Shown here: positions 45,291 to 55,245 of the stretch, one piece after another
Numbering within the stretch: position 1 is the first letter of the stretch
Layout of the letters: every line of letters begins with the position of its first letter
Source: CAYJNO01 sp964371715
Lineage (GTDB): Bacteria; Bacillota_I; Bacilli_A; Erysipelotrichales; Erysipelotrichaceae
Assembly: GCA_964371715.1 (NCBI GenBank)
Contig: CAYJNO010000009.1
Location: forward strand, 1-64,000
Direction of reading: 5' to 3'
Length of the DNA: 64,000 nucleotides
Program-made: the position numbers and the translations under genes
Notes under the pieces: generated by a model
What the model was told of the DNA's origin: nothing
What the model saw: only the letters and a program-made list of their open reading frames with translations
Database searches by the model: none

Positions 45291-45657
45291 TTACTCACTA
45301 TACTAATAATCTAAGTTTGCTTTTTATTGCATTCTTTTTTTATTTTTTTTTAGTTTTCAAGTTTTCTTTCTTTCCTTACTCACTATACTAATAATCTAAG
45401 TTTGCTTTTTATTGCATNNNNNNNNNNNNNNNNNNNNNNNNNNNNNNNNNNNNNNNNNNNNNNNNNNNNNNNNNNNNNNNNNNNNNNNNNNNNNNNNNNN
45501 NNNNNNNNNNNNNNNNNTTTCTTTCTTTCCTTACTCACTATACTAATAATCTAAGTTTGCTTTTTATTGCATTCTTTTTTTATTTTTTTTTAGTTTTCAA
45601 GTTTTCTTTCTTTCCTTACTCACTATACTAATAATCTAAGTTTGCTTTTTATTGCAT
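45291..45657 (-). repeat. 85-bp tandem repeat array (copy number unknown)
   Basis: Copies start at 45291, 45376, 45531 and 45616; the second of each pair is partial. Visible copies are identical and have an 85-bp period. The array is broken by 100 N, so more copies may exist and the gap size is not reliable. On the minus strand each unit reads with a purine-rich AAGGAAAGAAAG segment and ends in an ATGCAATAA mini-frame. It lies between a promoter and the PepSY gene. Confidence 0.9.
45418..45517. other. Assembly gap (100 N) inside the repeat array
   Basis: Placeholder gap. The flanks are copies of the same 85-bp unit, so the join was probably forced by an unresolved repeat. Confidence 0.99.
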
Positions 45658-45671
45658 CTGTTATTATAAAA

Positions 45672-45717
45672 AAACGAACCTCCTATAAATTGGATGTCCA
45701 ACTTTTGGTGTTCGTTT
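45672..45717 (-). terminator. Terminator-like hairpin with nested dyad
   Basis: Arms AAACGAAC (45672-45679) and GTTCGTTT (45710-45717) flank an inner TTGGAcATCCAA dyad, and seven T follow on the minus strand. It may end the upstream PepSY-like transcript, act as an attenuator in the leader, or be part of a mobile element end. Confidence 0.5.
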
Positions 45718-45735
45718 CACTCATTGGATATCCAA
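45690..45735. repeat. Two TTGGAT-ATCCAA dyads, 34 bp apart
   Basis: TTGGATGTCCAA (45690-45701) and the perfect palindrome TTGGATATCCAA (45724-45735) share the following ACTTT. They may be a repressor operator pair just downstream of a promoter. The GTCCAACTTTTGGTGTTC stretch also recalls IS3-family (IS150-group) ends, so a solo IS remnant is possible. No transposase frame is present. Confidence 0.45.
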
Positions 45736-45753
45736 CTTTGAAGGTTTCATTAT

Positions 45754-45781
45754 ATTATAATATTTTTTATTAATATTACAA
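45754..45781 (-). promoter_or_regulatory. Promoter ahead of the repeat leader
   Basis: TTGTAA (45776-45781) and TATAAT (45754-45759) on the minus strand are 16 nt apart. Transcription would start near 45747, directly before the palindrome at 45724-45735. Confidence 0.55.
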
Positions 45782-45787
45782 GGTCAC

Positions 45788-46573
45788 TTATTCAACTATA
45801 ATTTCACTATAGTTTGAATTTAACCCATTTATGCTCTGGCTTATTATTTCTTGTGATAATGGATTTATTTTTATATTATATTCTTTATCAAGCGTAATTA
45901 AATAAATATCATAGTAATATTTTTCTTCATCTTTTTTTAATTCAATTATCTTTACTAAAATATCTTCATCTCTTAAACCAAATGTATATACAGCTAATTC
46001 ATATACTATTTCATCACTAGATTGATCATATTGCACACTTATTTCATCATTATTTAAGATATTATAACTTATAACTTCTCCTCTTATCGAATCAATCTTT
46101 AAGTTATATTTACCAGCTTCTGTATAGATTATAACATCCCATATAGGCTCGTTATTACATCTTGTAAAACTAATATCTGTATCTAATATCTCATCATCTG
46201 CTAATCCAGTTTTATAGATTGCTAAAGCCAATACACTTTTATTATCTAACATTGAATTTTCATCGACAAAGAGAGCTAAATCAACCCCCATTACATCTAG
46301 TGTGTCTCCATCTATTAAAATGCTATATTCACCAAAATAAGTTAATATATGAACTCGATAGTTTTCCTTATCATCATTAATCTCTTTATACATCTGGTAG
46401 TCAATAATATCATTATCACTTAAACTTGTTTCCTGAATTGCTATTAGTCTGACATTATCATCTACCGATTCTTTTACCTCACTAAACACCCCAATTTCAT
46501 TTGCATAAACTAAACTTCCACTCAATATAATAATCAAAACAAAAATAATTTTAAATATTACATTGTATTTCAT
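45788..46573 (-). CDS. Secreted PepSY-like repeat protein
   Basis: A 261-residue protein with an N-terminal signal sequence ending around VYANE. The body contains about three PepSY-like repeats with the pattern of an ALAIYKTGLADDEI helix followed by IWDVIIYTEAGKYNLKID strands. PepSY domains often inhibit or bind proteases or metal-binding partners. The start at 46573 has AAGGAAG upstream; the ATG at 46642 would add 23 residues without support. It may be functionally paired with the larger PepSY protein downstream. Confidence 0.75.
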   Translation of the reverse strand: MKYNVIFKIIFVLIIILSGSLVYANEIGVFSEVKESVDDNVRLIAIQETSLSDNDIIDYQMYKEINDDKENYRVHILTYFGEYSILIDGDTLDVMGVDLALFVDENSMLDNKSVLALAIYKTGLADDEILDTDISFTRCNNEPIWDVIIYTEAGKYNLKIDSIRGEVISYNILNNDEISVQYDQSSDEIVYELAVYTFGLRDEDILVKIIELKKDEEKYYYDIYLITLDKEYNIKINPLSQEIISQSINGLNSNYSEIIVE

Positions 46574-46631
46574 ATTACTTCCTTTTCTTATTTGTATTCT
46601 TATTATACTAATTTTTATTTTTAATAAAATT

Positions 46632-46666
46632 AAAAAAATCATAGTTAGTTAAACTATGATTTTTTT
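46632..46666 (-). terminator. Terminator of the gcvH-like gene
   Basis: A 15-bp stem with T-runs on both sides lies about 22 nt after the gcvH-like stop and before the PepSY-like gene. Confidence 0.82.
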
Positions 46667-46687
46667 TACTACAAATATTATGAAATT

Positions 46688-47062
46688 TTATAATTCTGTT
46701 AAATATTCTTTATATTCATCAGAATCCATTGCGATAATATCGCCTGTTAATTCAACTTCTATTAACCAGCTTTCATATGGGTCTTCATTTATTAATGATG
46801 GATTGCTTATTACCTCTTCATTTACCGCAATAATTTTACCTTCCACTGGACTTAATAAATCAGCAACATCATTTACACTTTCAATATCCCCATATACTTC
46901 ATCATCACTTACAATATCCTCAACTAATGATAAATTTAAAAATACAATTTCACCTAATTCTTTTTGCAGATAGTCACTAATGCCTATTCTAACTGTACTA
47001 CTATCTGTTTCCATTATCCATTGATGATTTTTAGTGTAATTTAGATCCTTATCTATTTTCAT
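46688..47062 (-). CDS. GcvH-like protein lacking the lipoyl lysine
   Basis: This 124-residue protein has the H-protein fold: YTKNHQWI, VRIGISDYLQKELGEIVFLNLP-like opening, GDIESV, SPVEGKI, NEDPYESWLI. In the lipoylation site ESVKA the lysine is asparagine (Asn64; codon AAT). It therefore cannot carry lipoate at the usual place. No gcvT, gcvP or lipoate ligase gene adjoins it. It may be a degenerate H protein or one with another role, such as a partner of other lipoyl systems. Good GGAGG before the start. Confidence 0.85.
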   Translation of the reverse strand: MKIDKDLNYTKNHQWIMETDSSTVRIGISDYLQKELGEIVFLNLSLVEDIVSDDEVYGDIESVNDVADLLSPVEGKIIAVNEEVISNPSLINEDPYESWLIEVELTGDIIAMDSDEYKEYLTEL

Positions 47063-47177
47063 TTGATTACCTCCATACTATGAAATTATAATCATTTACA
47101 CATTCAATACCTCTTGTAATCTTAGCTTAACAAAGATTAAAGTTATTTTCAATTGATAACACTTGAAATACAAAAAA

Positions 47178-47211
47178 AAAGAAAGAATGAGAATTAACTC
47201 AAACTTTCTTT
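47178..47211 (-). terminator. Terminator overlapping the end of the giant protein gene
   Basis: AAAGAAAG...GAG and CTC...CTTTCTTT arms with an internal mismatch pair around the stop codon region, followed by nine T on the minus strand. Confidence 0.7.
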
Positions 47212-50200
47212 ATCTTCTTGCTTTTTCTTTTTAAATAAAATCAATAATAATATTAATAACAAGAATAATGGTAAGGTATATATTAACCAATTACTATTTT
47301 CTAATTTAATAAAAATTTCTGCCGTATCTTCATCTACAATTACTGTATATTTTACAGCTTCATCTCCATAATAAACTATAACCTCATTTGTTTCATTAGT
47401 AAGGGAATTTTGATCGATTATTAAGTTACCATTTTCATCAAATTTTAAATCGCTAATATCAAATTCAATTCCATTGATTTCTACTTTTACAACTCCTTCT
47501 TCTTTAGTTTCAATAACAATATCTTCTTTTGTATCTTCTTCATCTTCTAAATCACTATTTGTATCATTATTATCTTCTTTTGAATCATTATCATTGATAT
47601 TGGTATCATCATTGTTATCTTCAGGAGCTACAAGTACATTATCTTCATCGATTATTTTATCATCTTCAATGCTTTCATCATCTTTATCTGCTTCTGGAGT
47701 TACATCCACAACTGGTTTATTTTCAATTATTTCAAAGTTTAATAATGTTTCCCCTTTAAAATAGCCTAATCCATTGATTACAATACTCGCCATACCTATA
47801 TTTACATTATTTTGATAAGTAGTAGTGAAATCTTGATTTAAACTTAAATCATAAACGCCATTACTTCCAACAACGAATGGTTTAATTTCTTGACCTGTAT
47901 AGTATTTATCACTGATGCCTTTAAAAATAGCTTCACTTATATCGGTTTTCTCAAGTTTCACAATAATACTATCACTTATATGATTAATATTATCATCACC
48001 ATTTCTTGTAATTAATAATTCAACTTCACCCATATCATATAAATGTGCCGGTATTTTTTCACTATATGATTCTAATACGAAATTAACATTGCTATCCTTT
48101 GATGTAATGTAATCAAGATTAGTACTTACACCACTATCTAAATAAGATAATAAATATGTTTTTTCATAATCATTAACATCATTTTCTACTAAGGCATTAA
48201 TAGATAATTCATCTTTTAAAGTTATAGCTGCTTTATCTGTTTCTACAGTTATTGTACTTTCAATTTTATTAATATTAAAGTTTACTTCAACTGTACCTTT
48301 ATAATATTTTACACCATTAAAGATTACGCTAGCTTTTCCAACATTAATATTATTTTTATATTCAACACTATAATCTTCACTACTAATACCATTAGTACTA
48401 ATAGTTGGTTTATGTTGTGTATTATTGAAGGACACATCTTTGATTTCATTAAACATTTCATTTGTTAGAGATTTCTTATTTAACACTATCAATTGTTCTT
48501 CAATAATTTCACTAACATTTTCATTTCCAGAATATATAACTTTAAGTGTTACATTTGGAATTTCATAGAAATTTACTGGAATATCTTTTGTATCAATATT
48601 AATATTTTTTACTTCATCTAATTCTAAAGAAATGCCACCTACTAATAAGTACTCTTCACTAGCAGTACTTAAATAAACTTCTAATTCTTTTAATTCTATA
48701 ATTTTCCTAATTTGAGGTTGAATTGTCAACTCAATTGTTTCACCATAAGTAAATGAATTTTTATTAATCCAACTTTCATTAAACTCTCCATCAGCTTTAA
48801 TAATATCAAAGCTTGTATTAACAATTCCTTTATAGTAATTTAAACCATTAATTATTACTGGCACATTACCAACATTAACATTATTAGTATAAATAGCTTC
48901 ATACATATCATTTGATAAAACTCCATTATCAAATAATGTAATTTCCGGATTTATCTCACTTCCCGTATATACATATTCACTATCTAATTGAACCATATCT
49001 AATGTTAAAACTTTTTTGTTTAATACGATAGCTACTGATTCTTGATGAGCTAAGATATTATTATTACCATAATATTTAACCACTAAAGTTAATCCAGCTT
49101 TTTCATAATAATCAACGGGAATATCACTTGTAGGAATATTTAATTCTATTTCTTCATTTAAGTTCACATTACTTAATGTTTCTAATAATACTTCTGAATC
49201 CCCATCAATTAAACTTACTTCTAAGCTATTGTTTTTTTCTATACTTCTTAATGCTTCAACTAAGTTGATCGTTAATTTTAAGTTTATAATATCTTGATAA
49301 GTATATTCACTACTATTTAATGTAATACCATCTATAAAGTCTACTGTACCTTTATTGATATTAAAGTTGGCTATTATACTATCTTTGTAATAACCATTTG
49401 CAGTAATGTTTACAACAGCTGTACCAACATTAATATTATTAGTATAACCAATCTCTAACATAGAATTTAAAATTACATTTTCATTGTCTTTCAATTCAAC
49501 AATAGGAGTTAGAGCACTACCTGTATATATTTCATCAGCTAATGTTGAAACCATTGATGTTGTAATTGATTTTTTGTTTAAGACAAAACTTGTAGATGTT
49601 TCATATGCTAATGTGTTATCTGATTCAAATACAGAAATTACTAAGTTTATAGCTTCTTCAGTATAATATTCAACCGGGATATCCTTTGTATGGATTGTAA
49701 TAGTGTTATCTTCATTAAAATTTAGGGCTACATTTTCTAGGATTAAATTTTTATTATCTCCATCTTGGACATAGACATTGGCACTTAATCCTAAAGTACG
49801 ATATTTACTTTGTGGATAAATTGTCGCTATTAAATCTTCATAGATTACAAATTCATTTTTATTTAATGTAATACCATCTTTAAACTCTAATAAACCTTTA
49901 GTAATATTAAAGTTTTTAGAAACACTTCCTTGATAATAGTTTTGACCATCTATTGTAGCTATTGCACTTCCAACATAAATATTATTACTGTAACTCACTG
50001 TATAGTTTGTAGTATCCATTGTATGTACATCAATTAATGTAACAGTTGGTCTAACTTCCAAATTTGTAAATGGTTGATCCATAATATCTTCAACCATAGC
50101 TACTGTTAAGTCTTTTTTATGTAGCGTAATAGTTTTAAACTCTTCATAAACTGTTGTATTTTCATTACCACTATAGATAACTGTTAGCTTAACTTCTTCA

Positions 50201-53200
50201 TTATTAAAGAAGTGAGCTGGTATTGTATTTAATCCTGTATCAATAGTATAAGTATTTAATGAATTTAATATAACTTCTTCATCAGTTACTACTTGTACTA
50301 CTTCTTCATTGTATTCCATAAAAATATTTACTTTAGGATTTAAGATTTCAACACGTTCTTTTAATGTTGGAGTAATAGATACTTCAATTGTATCTTTATA
50401 TGTATATGCATCTTGATTTGTTTGTACATTACCTGTAAATTCAATATCTGATTTTATAATATTAAATGTTGTATTAATTAATCCTTTATAATAACCATTT
50501 AAACTAATAGTAACTAGGGCTTCACCGGTATTTAAATTATTAGTAAATGTACTAGTATATGATTCTATAACTTGTTCATTATCTTTTATTGTGATTGTTG
50601 GTTCAATTATAGTTCCTGTATATTTCATATCACTAATATCTTCAACATTAGCGATAGTTAATTCTTTTTTGTTTAAATCAATTAATGTTGTTTGTTCTAA
50701 ATTATTTAAGTTTGATCCACCTTCAAATATCACTTTAAGATATGTGTTTTCTACATCATAAAAGCTACTTGGTATTAGATTATCATAACTATTAATAGTA
50801 AAGTTATTCTCAATGCCAATAGTTGCTTCTACTTTATCAGTTAAAGCAATTTCTTGATCACCATTTACAATAAAAAATTGTATTGTTGGATTAATTATTG
50901 TTCTAAGTTCACTATCTAAGATTGGAGTTACGCTAACATTAATCACATCTCCATAGATATAACTTGCTTTATCTAAAACTATATTTCCATCAAAACTAAT
51001 ATTTGATTTAACTATTTCAAATGTTTTACTTGCAGTTCCTTGATAGTAACCTTTACCAATTACATTAATTGTTGCATTACCAACAGCTGTATTATTAGCG
51101 TATGTTAAATCATAATTTTCATTTGTTAATGTTTTTCCATCAACTACATCAATTAAAATTTCAATCGGATTACCTGTATAAATTTGTTGTGTTAAGTTCC
51201 CTAACATTTCTTCAGTTATTGTTTTAGGATTTAATCTAATTGTATCAGCTTCTTCATATCTAATTAAGTTATCATTACCTAAATACACAACTTTTAACGT
51301 TGTTTCTTCTCCATTAAAGAAAACCTCTTCAACTGTATCTAATGCTGTGTTAATAGTTATTTCGTTTTCTTGATCTAATAAAACATCTTGTGTATGAATT
51401 AGCCTTGTATTTTCACCTTGCATTAAATATACTTCAACTACATGATCATCATAAGCTTCTGCACTATAGCTTGTTACAATAACAGGGTTAATTGTGAATG
51501 TTAAATTATCTTGATAAGTAATATTATCATTTACTAAATTAATTCCACCATCATAGAAAATATTAGCTGCATTAATGTCAAAAGTTGATGATACACTCCC
51601 TATATAATAACCTTTACCTGTAATATTTACATTAGCTGTACCTACATTAATATTGTTTAAATATTCGATATTATAATTGTCTGCACTTACACCATTAATC
51701 ACAATAGTTGGTTCTAAATTTAAACCTGTATAACGCATAGAACTAATAGCTTGAATATCTGCACTATCTATAACTTTTGGATTTAAAATCAGTGTACCAT
51801 TACTATCAAATGATTTTGTTTCATCATCATTAATATATCTTGCAACAATATTTAATTCACTTCCTGTAAAATATTTTTTATCTATTGAATTTAATGCTGT
51901 ATCTATATTCCAAACATTTGCTATACCATGATTTATTATTTGTGGTTCTCCAATTATAATTTCATTTTCACCATCTACTAAATATAATGCAACTGTTGCA
52001 TTATCTACTTTAGATAAATCTACTCCATCATAAAGCATTGGCATAATTTCTATATTTAAGATATCTTTATATGTTATTTCATAGTCTAATAATGCTGTTT
52101 CAAAGTATGTATCAATATCACTTACTATAAATTCTTTATCAATTCTAGTTAATCCTTCAACTTTAGGGATATAACTTAATTTATATTGATTTAACTCTAT
52201 TACTCCACTAATATGTTCAGAATATCCATATTCACTCATTTTATAGATTTTACGAGTATAATTCATTGGATTAAATATATATTCATTTAATCCTTGTATT
52301 TTAGTTTCAATTGTTTCATTAATATTAATTGCTTCACCTGTATAGTAGAAATAATTATTTAAAATAATATCAGATAATTGTGTATATACTAATTTATCAG
52401 CTGATGAACTTGTAATAGCATTTGTTCCTTCAACTTCTCCATTATTGATTATCATTCCATGATCAGATATAGACATTCTATCATTGTAAATAACTTTACT
52501 ACCAGGATTAATGTTTAATGTACCATTGATAGTAGTATCTGAAATTGTTGTTAAGGTTGAATTATTTTCTAAATTTAGTGTAGAACCTTGAAACATATTA
52601 AAATCTTTTGATTCATCTATTGTTAGATCTGTATTAATAGTTTGATTACCATATACTACTACTTGATCATCATAGTGAACAAACATTGACCATTCATTTA
52701 CTTTAGTTTGGTTTTGAATAGATCCTCCACCATTAATATAGATGTTAGCACTTCCTTCTGCTGTTGTTGTAAATACACCCCTACTTTGGTCAGTGTTACA
52801 TACTGTACCAATAGCAATACTACTTGATGGTGCATTTGTTACAATAGTACCTGATACTATTTCAATACTTGGCACACTCTCACAAGCCCCACTTACAATT
52901 GTTCCTCCACCAATAGCTGGACCTGTATTAGTTGAATTAATTGTTATATCTGCATTGCTAATATGAATTTTCGCATCTAGATTAGTATAATTCCCTCCAC
53001 CTATCGCAGCTAAATCACTAGGATAGCCAGTATTAATATTACCGATAATTGTGCCATCAGTTATATTTATTTCTGATATTGCACCTATAGTACCACCTAT
53101 TAAGTTACCTTTACCATTTTGATTTAAAACAAAATTACCACCACTTATATTAATATTACCTGTTTTAAGTACACTTCTTGTACCAGAACCACTTCCAATT

Positions 53201-54138
53201 ATTGCCGCACTCCCAGTTATTGGAATTGATGTTAAATCAAAATCTCCACCTGATATATTAATATCTACTGAACCTACACTCGATTGACTATGCCCAATAA
53301 TTGCTGCATTTAAGTTATTACTAGCAATATTAAAATCACCATCCTCAATTGTAATAGTACCATTATTAGTTGTAGCCTTATATCCAATACCAATACTTGC
53401 TGCTCCTTGACCTGAGTCTATGTTAAAAGTACCATTTTTGATAATTAGGTTTCCCATGTTTGTCTCTTGACTACCACCGATTGCAGTACAAAAACGCCCT
53501 GATGTCATTGTTAGAGTTCCATCACCATCAATTACTAAATTACCATGTGCTAATGTATGAGTTTGTCCACTAATATTTACTATTGCTTTATTGACACCAG
53601 ATGCTATATATTCATTAGATAAATTATTTACACCACTGATATTTAGATTTAAATTACTTCCAGCTTTTACATCAATTACACTAACTCTTGAATCGTTTGT
53701 TACATACAAGTTATTAATTGTTAGATCATGTGTTCCACTCATTATTGTAATTGTACTTGAATTTCTAGTACCTGTCAGCGTAATAGTGCCATCATATATT
53801 ATATTTGCTGCACCATTTTGCGAGTATACTTTATTTTCACCTTCCATACTGATAGTTATATTTCCATTTTCAATTTGCAAAGTAGGATTAGTTATCAAAC
53901 TCATATTTTGTGTACTATCATTATCTTCTAGTTCATTATCTATAGATGTTTTAGTGCTTTCTTTATTTTCCTCTATTGGCATTGCCTCAGTTAACTTATT
54001 TGAAGCTACTGCTTCTGTAGCTTCTTCAACTATTACTTCATTTTCAGCCTTTAAATCTTTCACACTAAACATAGTCAATAATATACATATACTTAACACA
54101 ATTTTACTAAATCTACTTATAAACATATTCATTTTCAT
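47194..54138 (-). CDS. Giant surface protein with beta-helix and eight MBG-like repeats
   Basis: This 2314-residue protein has a signal peptide and a beta-helix-like region (about residues 90-620) with GGG-type turns (AIGGGNYT, AAIIGSGSG, IGGSQ). Eight repeats of about 160 residues follow. Each combines an Ig-like segment with a YTG...P.ITI...NNINVG.A.V.I.G..YYKG unit of the MBG type (about residues 800-2140). Next come an acidic D/N/E linker (about 2145-2205), a last beta domain, and a C-terminal hydrophobic helix (about 2285-2303) followed by KKKK. There is no LPXTG motif, so anchoring is by the membrane helix. It probably mediates adhesion or carbohydrate contact. Monocistronic. Confidence 0.82.
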   Translation of the reverse strand: MKMNMFISRFSKIVLSICILLTMFSVKDLKAENEVIVEEATEAVASNKLTEAMPIEENKESTKTSIDNELEDNDSTQNMSLITNPTLQIENGNITISMEGENKVYSQNGAANIIYDGTITLTGTRNSSTITIMSGTHDLTINNLYVTNDSRVSVIDVKAGSNLNLNISGVNNLSNEYIASGVNKAIVNISGQTHTLAHGNLVIDGDGTLTMTSGRFCTAIGGSQETNMGNLIIKNGTFNIDSGQGAASIGIGYKATTNNGTITIEDGDFNIASNNLNAAIIGHSQSSVGSVDINISGGDFDLTSIPITGSAAIIGSGSGTRSVLKTGNINISGGNFVLNQNGKGNLIGGTIGAISEINITDGTIIGNINTGYPSDLAAIGGGNYTNLDAKIHISNADITINSTNTGPAIGGGTIVSGACESVPSIEIVSGTIVTNAPSSSIAIGTVCNTDQSRGVFTTTAEGSANIYINGGGSIQNQTKVNEWSMFVHYDDQVVVYGNQTINTDLTIDESKDFNMFQGSTLNLENNSTLTTISDTTINGTLNINPGSKVIYNDRMSISDHGMIINNGEVEGTNAITSSSADKLVYTQLSDIILNNYFYYTGEAININETIETKIQGLNEYIFNPMNYTRKIYKMSEYGYSEHISGVIELNQYKLSYIPKVEGLTRIDKEFIVSDIDTYFETALLDYEITYKDILNIEIMPMLYDGVDLSKVDNATVALYLVDGENEIIIGEPQIINHGIANVWNIDTALNSIDKKYFTGSELNIVARYINDDETKSFDSNGTLILNPKVIDSADIQAISSMRYTGLNLEPTIVINGVSADNYNIEYLNNINVGTANVNITGKGYYIGSVSSTFDINAANIFYDGGINLVNDNITYQDNLTFTINPVIVTSYSAEAYDDHVVEVYLMQGENTRLIHTQDVLLDQENEITINTALDTVEEVFFNGEETTLKVVYLGNDNLIRYEEADTIRLNPKTITEEMLGNLTQQIYTGNPIEILIDVVDGKTLTNENYDLTYANNTAVGNATINVIGKGYYQGTASKTFEIVKSNISFDGNIVLDKASYIYGDVINVSVTPILDSELRTIINPTIQFFIVNGDQEIALTDKVEATIGIENNFTINSYDNLIPSSFYDVENTYLKVIFEGGSNLNNLEQTTLIDLNKKELTIANVEDISDMKYTGTIIEPTITIKDNEQVIESYTSTFTNNLNTGEALVTISLNGYYKGLINTTFNIIKSDIEFTGNVQTNQDAYTYKDTIEVSITPTLKERVEILNPKVNIFMEYNEEVVQVVTDEEVILNSLNTYTIDTGLNTIPAHFFNNEEVKLTVIYSGNENTTVYEEFKTITLHKKDLTVAMVEDIMDQPFTNLEVRPTVTLIDVHTMDTTNYTVSYSNNIYVGSAIATIDGQNYYQGSVSKNFNITKGLLEFKDGITLNKNEFVIYEDLIATIYPQSKYRTLGLSANVYVQDGDNKNLILENVALNFNEDNTITIHTKDIPVEYYTEEAINLVISVFESDNTLAYETSTSFVLNKKSITTSMVSTLADEIYTGSALTPIVELKDNENVILNSMLEIGYTNNINVGTAVVNITANGYYKDSIIANFNINKGTVDFIDGITLNSSEYTYQDIINLKLTINLVEALRSIEKNNSLEVSLIDGDSEVLLETLSNVNLNEEIELNIPTSDIPVDYYEKAGLTLVVKYYGNNNILAHQESVAIVLNKKVLTLDMVQLDSEYVYTGSEINPEITLFDNGVLSNDMYEAIYTNNVNVGNVPVIINGLNYYKGIVNTSFDIIKADGEFNESWINKNSFTYGETIELTIQPQIRKIIELKELEVYLSTASEEYLLVGGISLELDEVKNINIDTKDIPVNFYEIPNVTLKVIYSGNENVSEIIEEQLIVLNKKSLTNEMFNEIKDVSFNNTQHKPTISTNGISSEDYSVEYKNNINVGKASVIFNGVKYYKGTVEVNFNINKIESTITVETDKAAITLKDELSINALVENDVNDYEKTYLLSYLDSGVSTNLDYITSKDSNVNFVLESYSEKIPAHLYDMGEVELLITRNGDDNINHISDSIIVKLEKTDISEAIFKGISDKYYTGQEIKPFVVGSNGVYDLSLNQDFTTTYQNNVNIGMASIVINGLGYFKGETLLNFEIIENKPVVDVTPEADKDDESIEDDKIIDEDNVLVAPEDNNDDTNINDNDSKEDNNDTNSDLEDEEDTKEDIVIETKEEGVVKVEINGIEFDISDLKFDENGNLIIDQNSLTNETNEVIVYYGDEAVKYTVIVDEDTAEIFIKLENSNWLIYTLPLFLLLILLLILFKKKKQEDKESLS

Positions 54139-54277
54139 CTACTCCTATCATATTCTAAAAGTTAATTTACACTAATATGTAAATGATGTCAATGAAAATT
54201 TACACAAATTTCATTAATTAATTATACAATTAATATATTTGCGCCATTGATGTACACCATTTTTATTGTTAATAAAA

Positions 54278-54316
54278 AAAAATATTAATGAATTATATTA
54301 TTTCATTAATATTTTT
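54278..54316 (-). terminator. Terminator of the yitT-like gene
   Basis: A perfect 15-bp stem lies 4 nt after the stop, with a T-run on the minus strand. Confidence 0.85.
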
Positions 54317-54320
54317 ATTT

Positions 54321-55187
54321 TTAATCTAGTCTCTTTATGTAATTTCCAAGTAGTGTTTCATTCTTATTTGTTACAACAAAAGCTCTTGGATCTTTTTCAT
54401 ATACATAGCGTTTTAAATTTTTAACTTCATATTTTGAGATTATTATTACTAAATATCGAACATCTTCTCCAGTATAAACACCTGTTGCTTTAATTTCTGT
54501 AACTCCTCTTTTAGTTAACTCAATTAAATGTTTACCCATCTCAGGATCTTTAGTTATGATGTTGGCTGTAACTGTAATATTTTGTGTATGTGTTCTATCG
54601 ATAACCAGTGATGATGTAAAGCTATAAATAACTGAATAAATTACAATTTCAATATTACCACCATTAATAACATAAACTAATGTAAAGACAAAGATATTAA
54701 ATAATATTGTTATTTTACCTACACCAAAGTTTTTAAATTTCTTAGTTAAATATATCCCTATAATGTCAGTACCACCACCTGATGATCCAGCTTTTAGTAT
54801 TATACCTGTTCCAGTACCAGTCATTAAACCTGCAATTATACTTGAAGTTAAATAATCATTAACCAAAGGCTCTACTGGTATTGGAATATAATTTAAACAT
54901 ATTGTTTGGATTACGATAACAAATGTTGTTTTAATAAAGAATTGTTTACCTACACTTTTATAGGCCAAAAACAATAATGGAATATTGACTATAAAGTAAA
55001 TTGTTCCAGTGATAGTTCCTTTAAATGTAAAGAAGTCTCCTAATACAGTATTAGTTACTTGGGCCAACCCCATAAAACCACCACTATAAAAGCTTAATGG
55101 TGCAATAAATAAATTTACACCTAAAGCAAATAAAACACTACCAAATAAACAAATTACAAGTCTTTGTGACATCTCTTTACTCAACAT
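54321..55187 (-). CDS. YitT family membrane protein
   Basis: A 288-residue YitT protein (DUF161/DUF2179). It has five or so transmembrane helices with GGFMGLAQV and GLMTGTGTGIILKAGSSGGGTDIIG, then a cytosolic DUF2179 domain (RGVTEIKATGVYTG, ISKYEVKNLKRYV) that may bind a ligand. Members are common in Firmicutes and of unknown transport role. Monocistronic. Confidence 0.92.
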   Translation of the reverse strand: MLSKEMSQRLVICLFGSVLFALGVNLFIAPLSFYSGGFMGLAQVTNTVLGDFFTFKGTITGTIYFIVNIPLLFLAYKSVGKQFFIKTTFVIVIQTICLNYIPIPVEPLVNDYLTSSIIAGLMTGTGTGIILKAGSSGGGTDIIGIYLTKKFKNFGVGKITILFNIFVFTLVYVINGGNIEIVIYSVIYSFTSSLVIDRTHTQNITVTANIITKDPEMGKHLIELTKRGVTEIKATGVYTGEDVRYLVIIISKYEVKNLKRYVYEKDPRAFVVTNKNETLLGNYIKRLD

Positions 55188-55245
55188 ATTGCCTCCGTTT
55201 TTATACCATTGAATTATAACAAATCAGCATAAATAATCAATATGT

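Larger units (their letters stand above)
45251..45787. other. Long leader with repeat array, gap and dyads
   Basis: This non-coding interval holds, from right to left, a good minus-strand promoter, paired dyads, a terminator-like hairpin, an 85-bp tandem array broken by an assembly gap, and the ribosome binding site AGAGG of the PepSY gene. No protein-coding gene was seen. A nine-codon frame begins near 45749 on the minus strand, but nothing supports its use. Confidence 0.7.
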
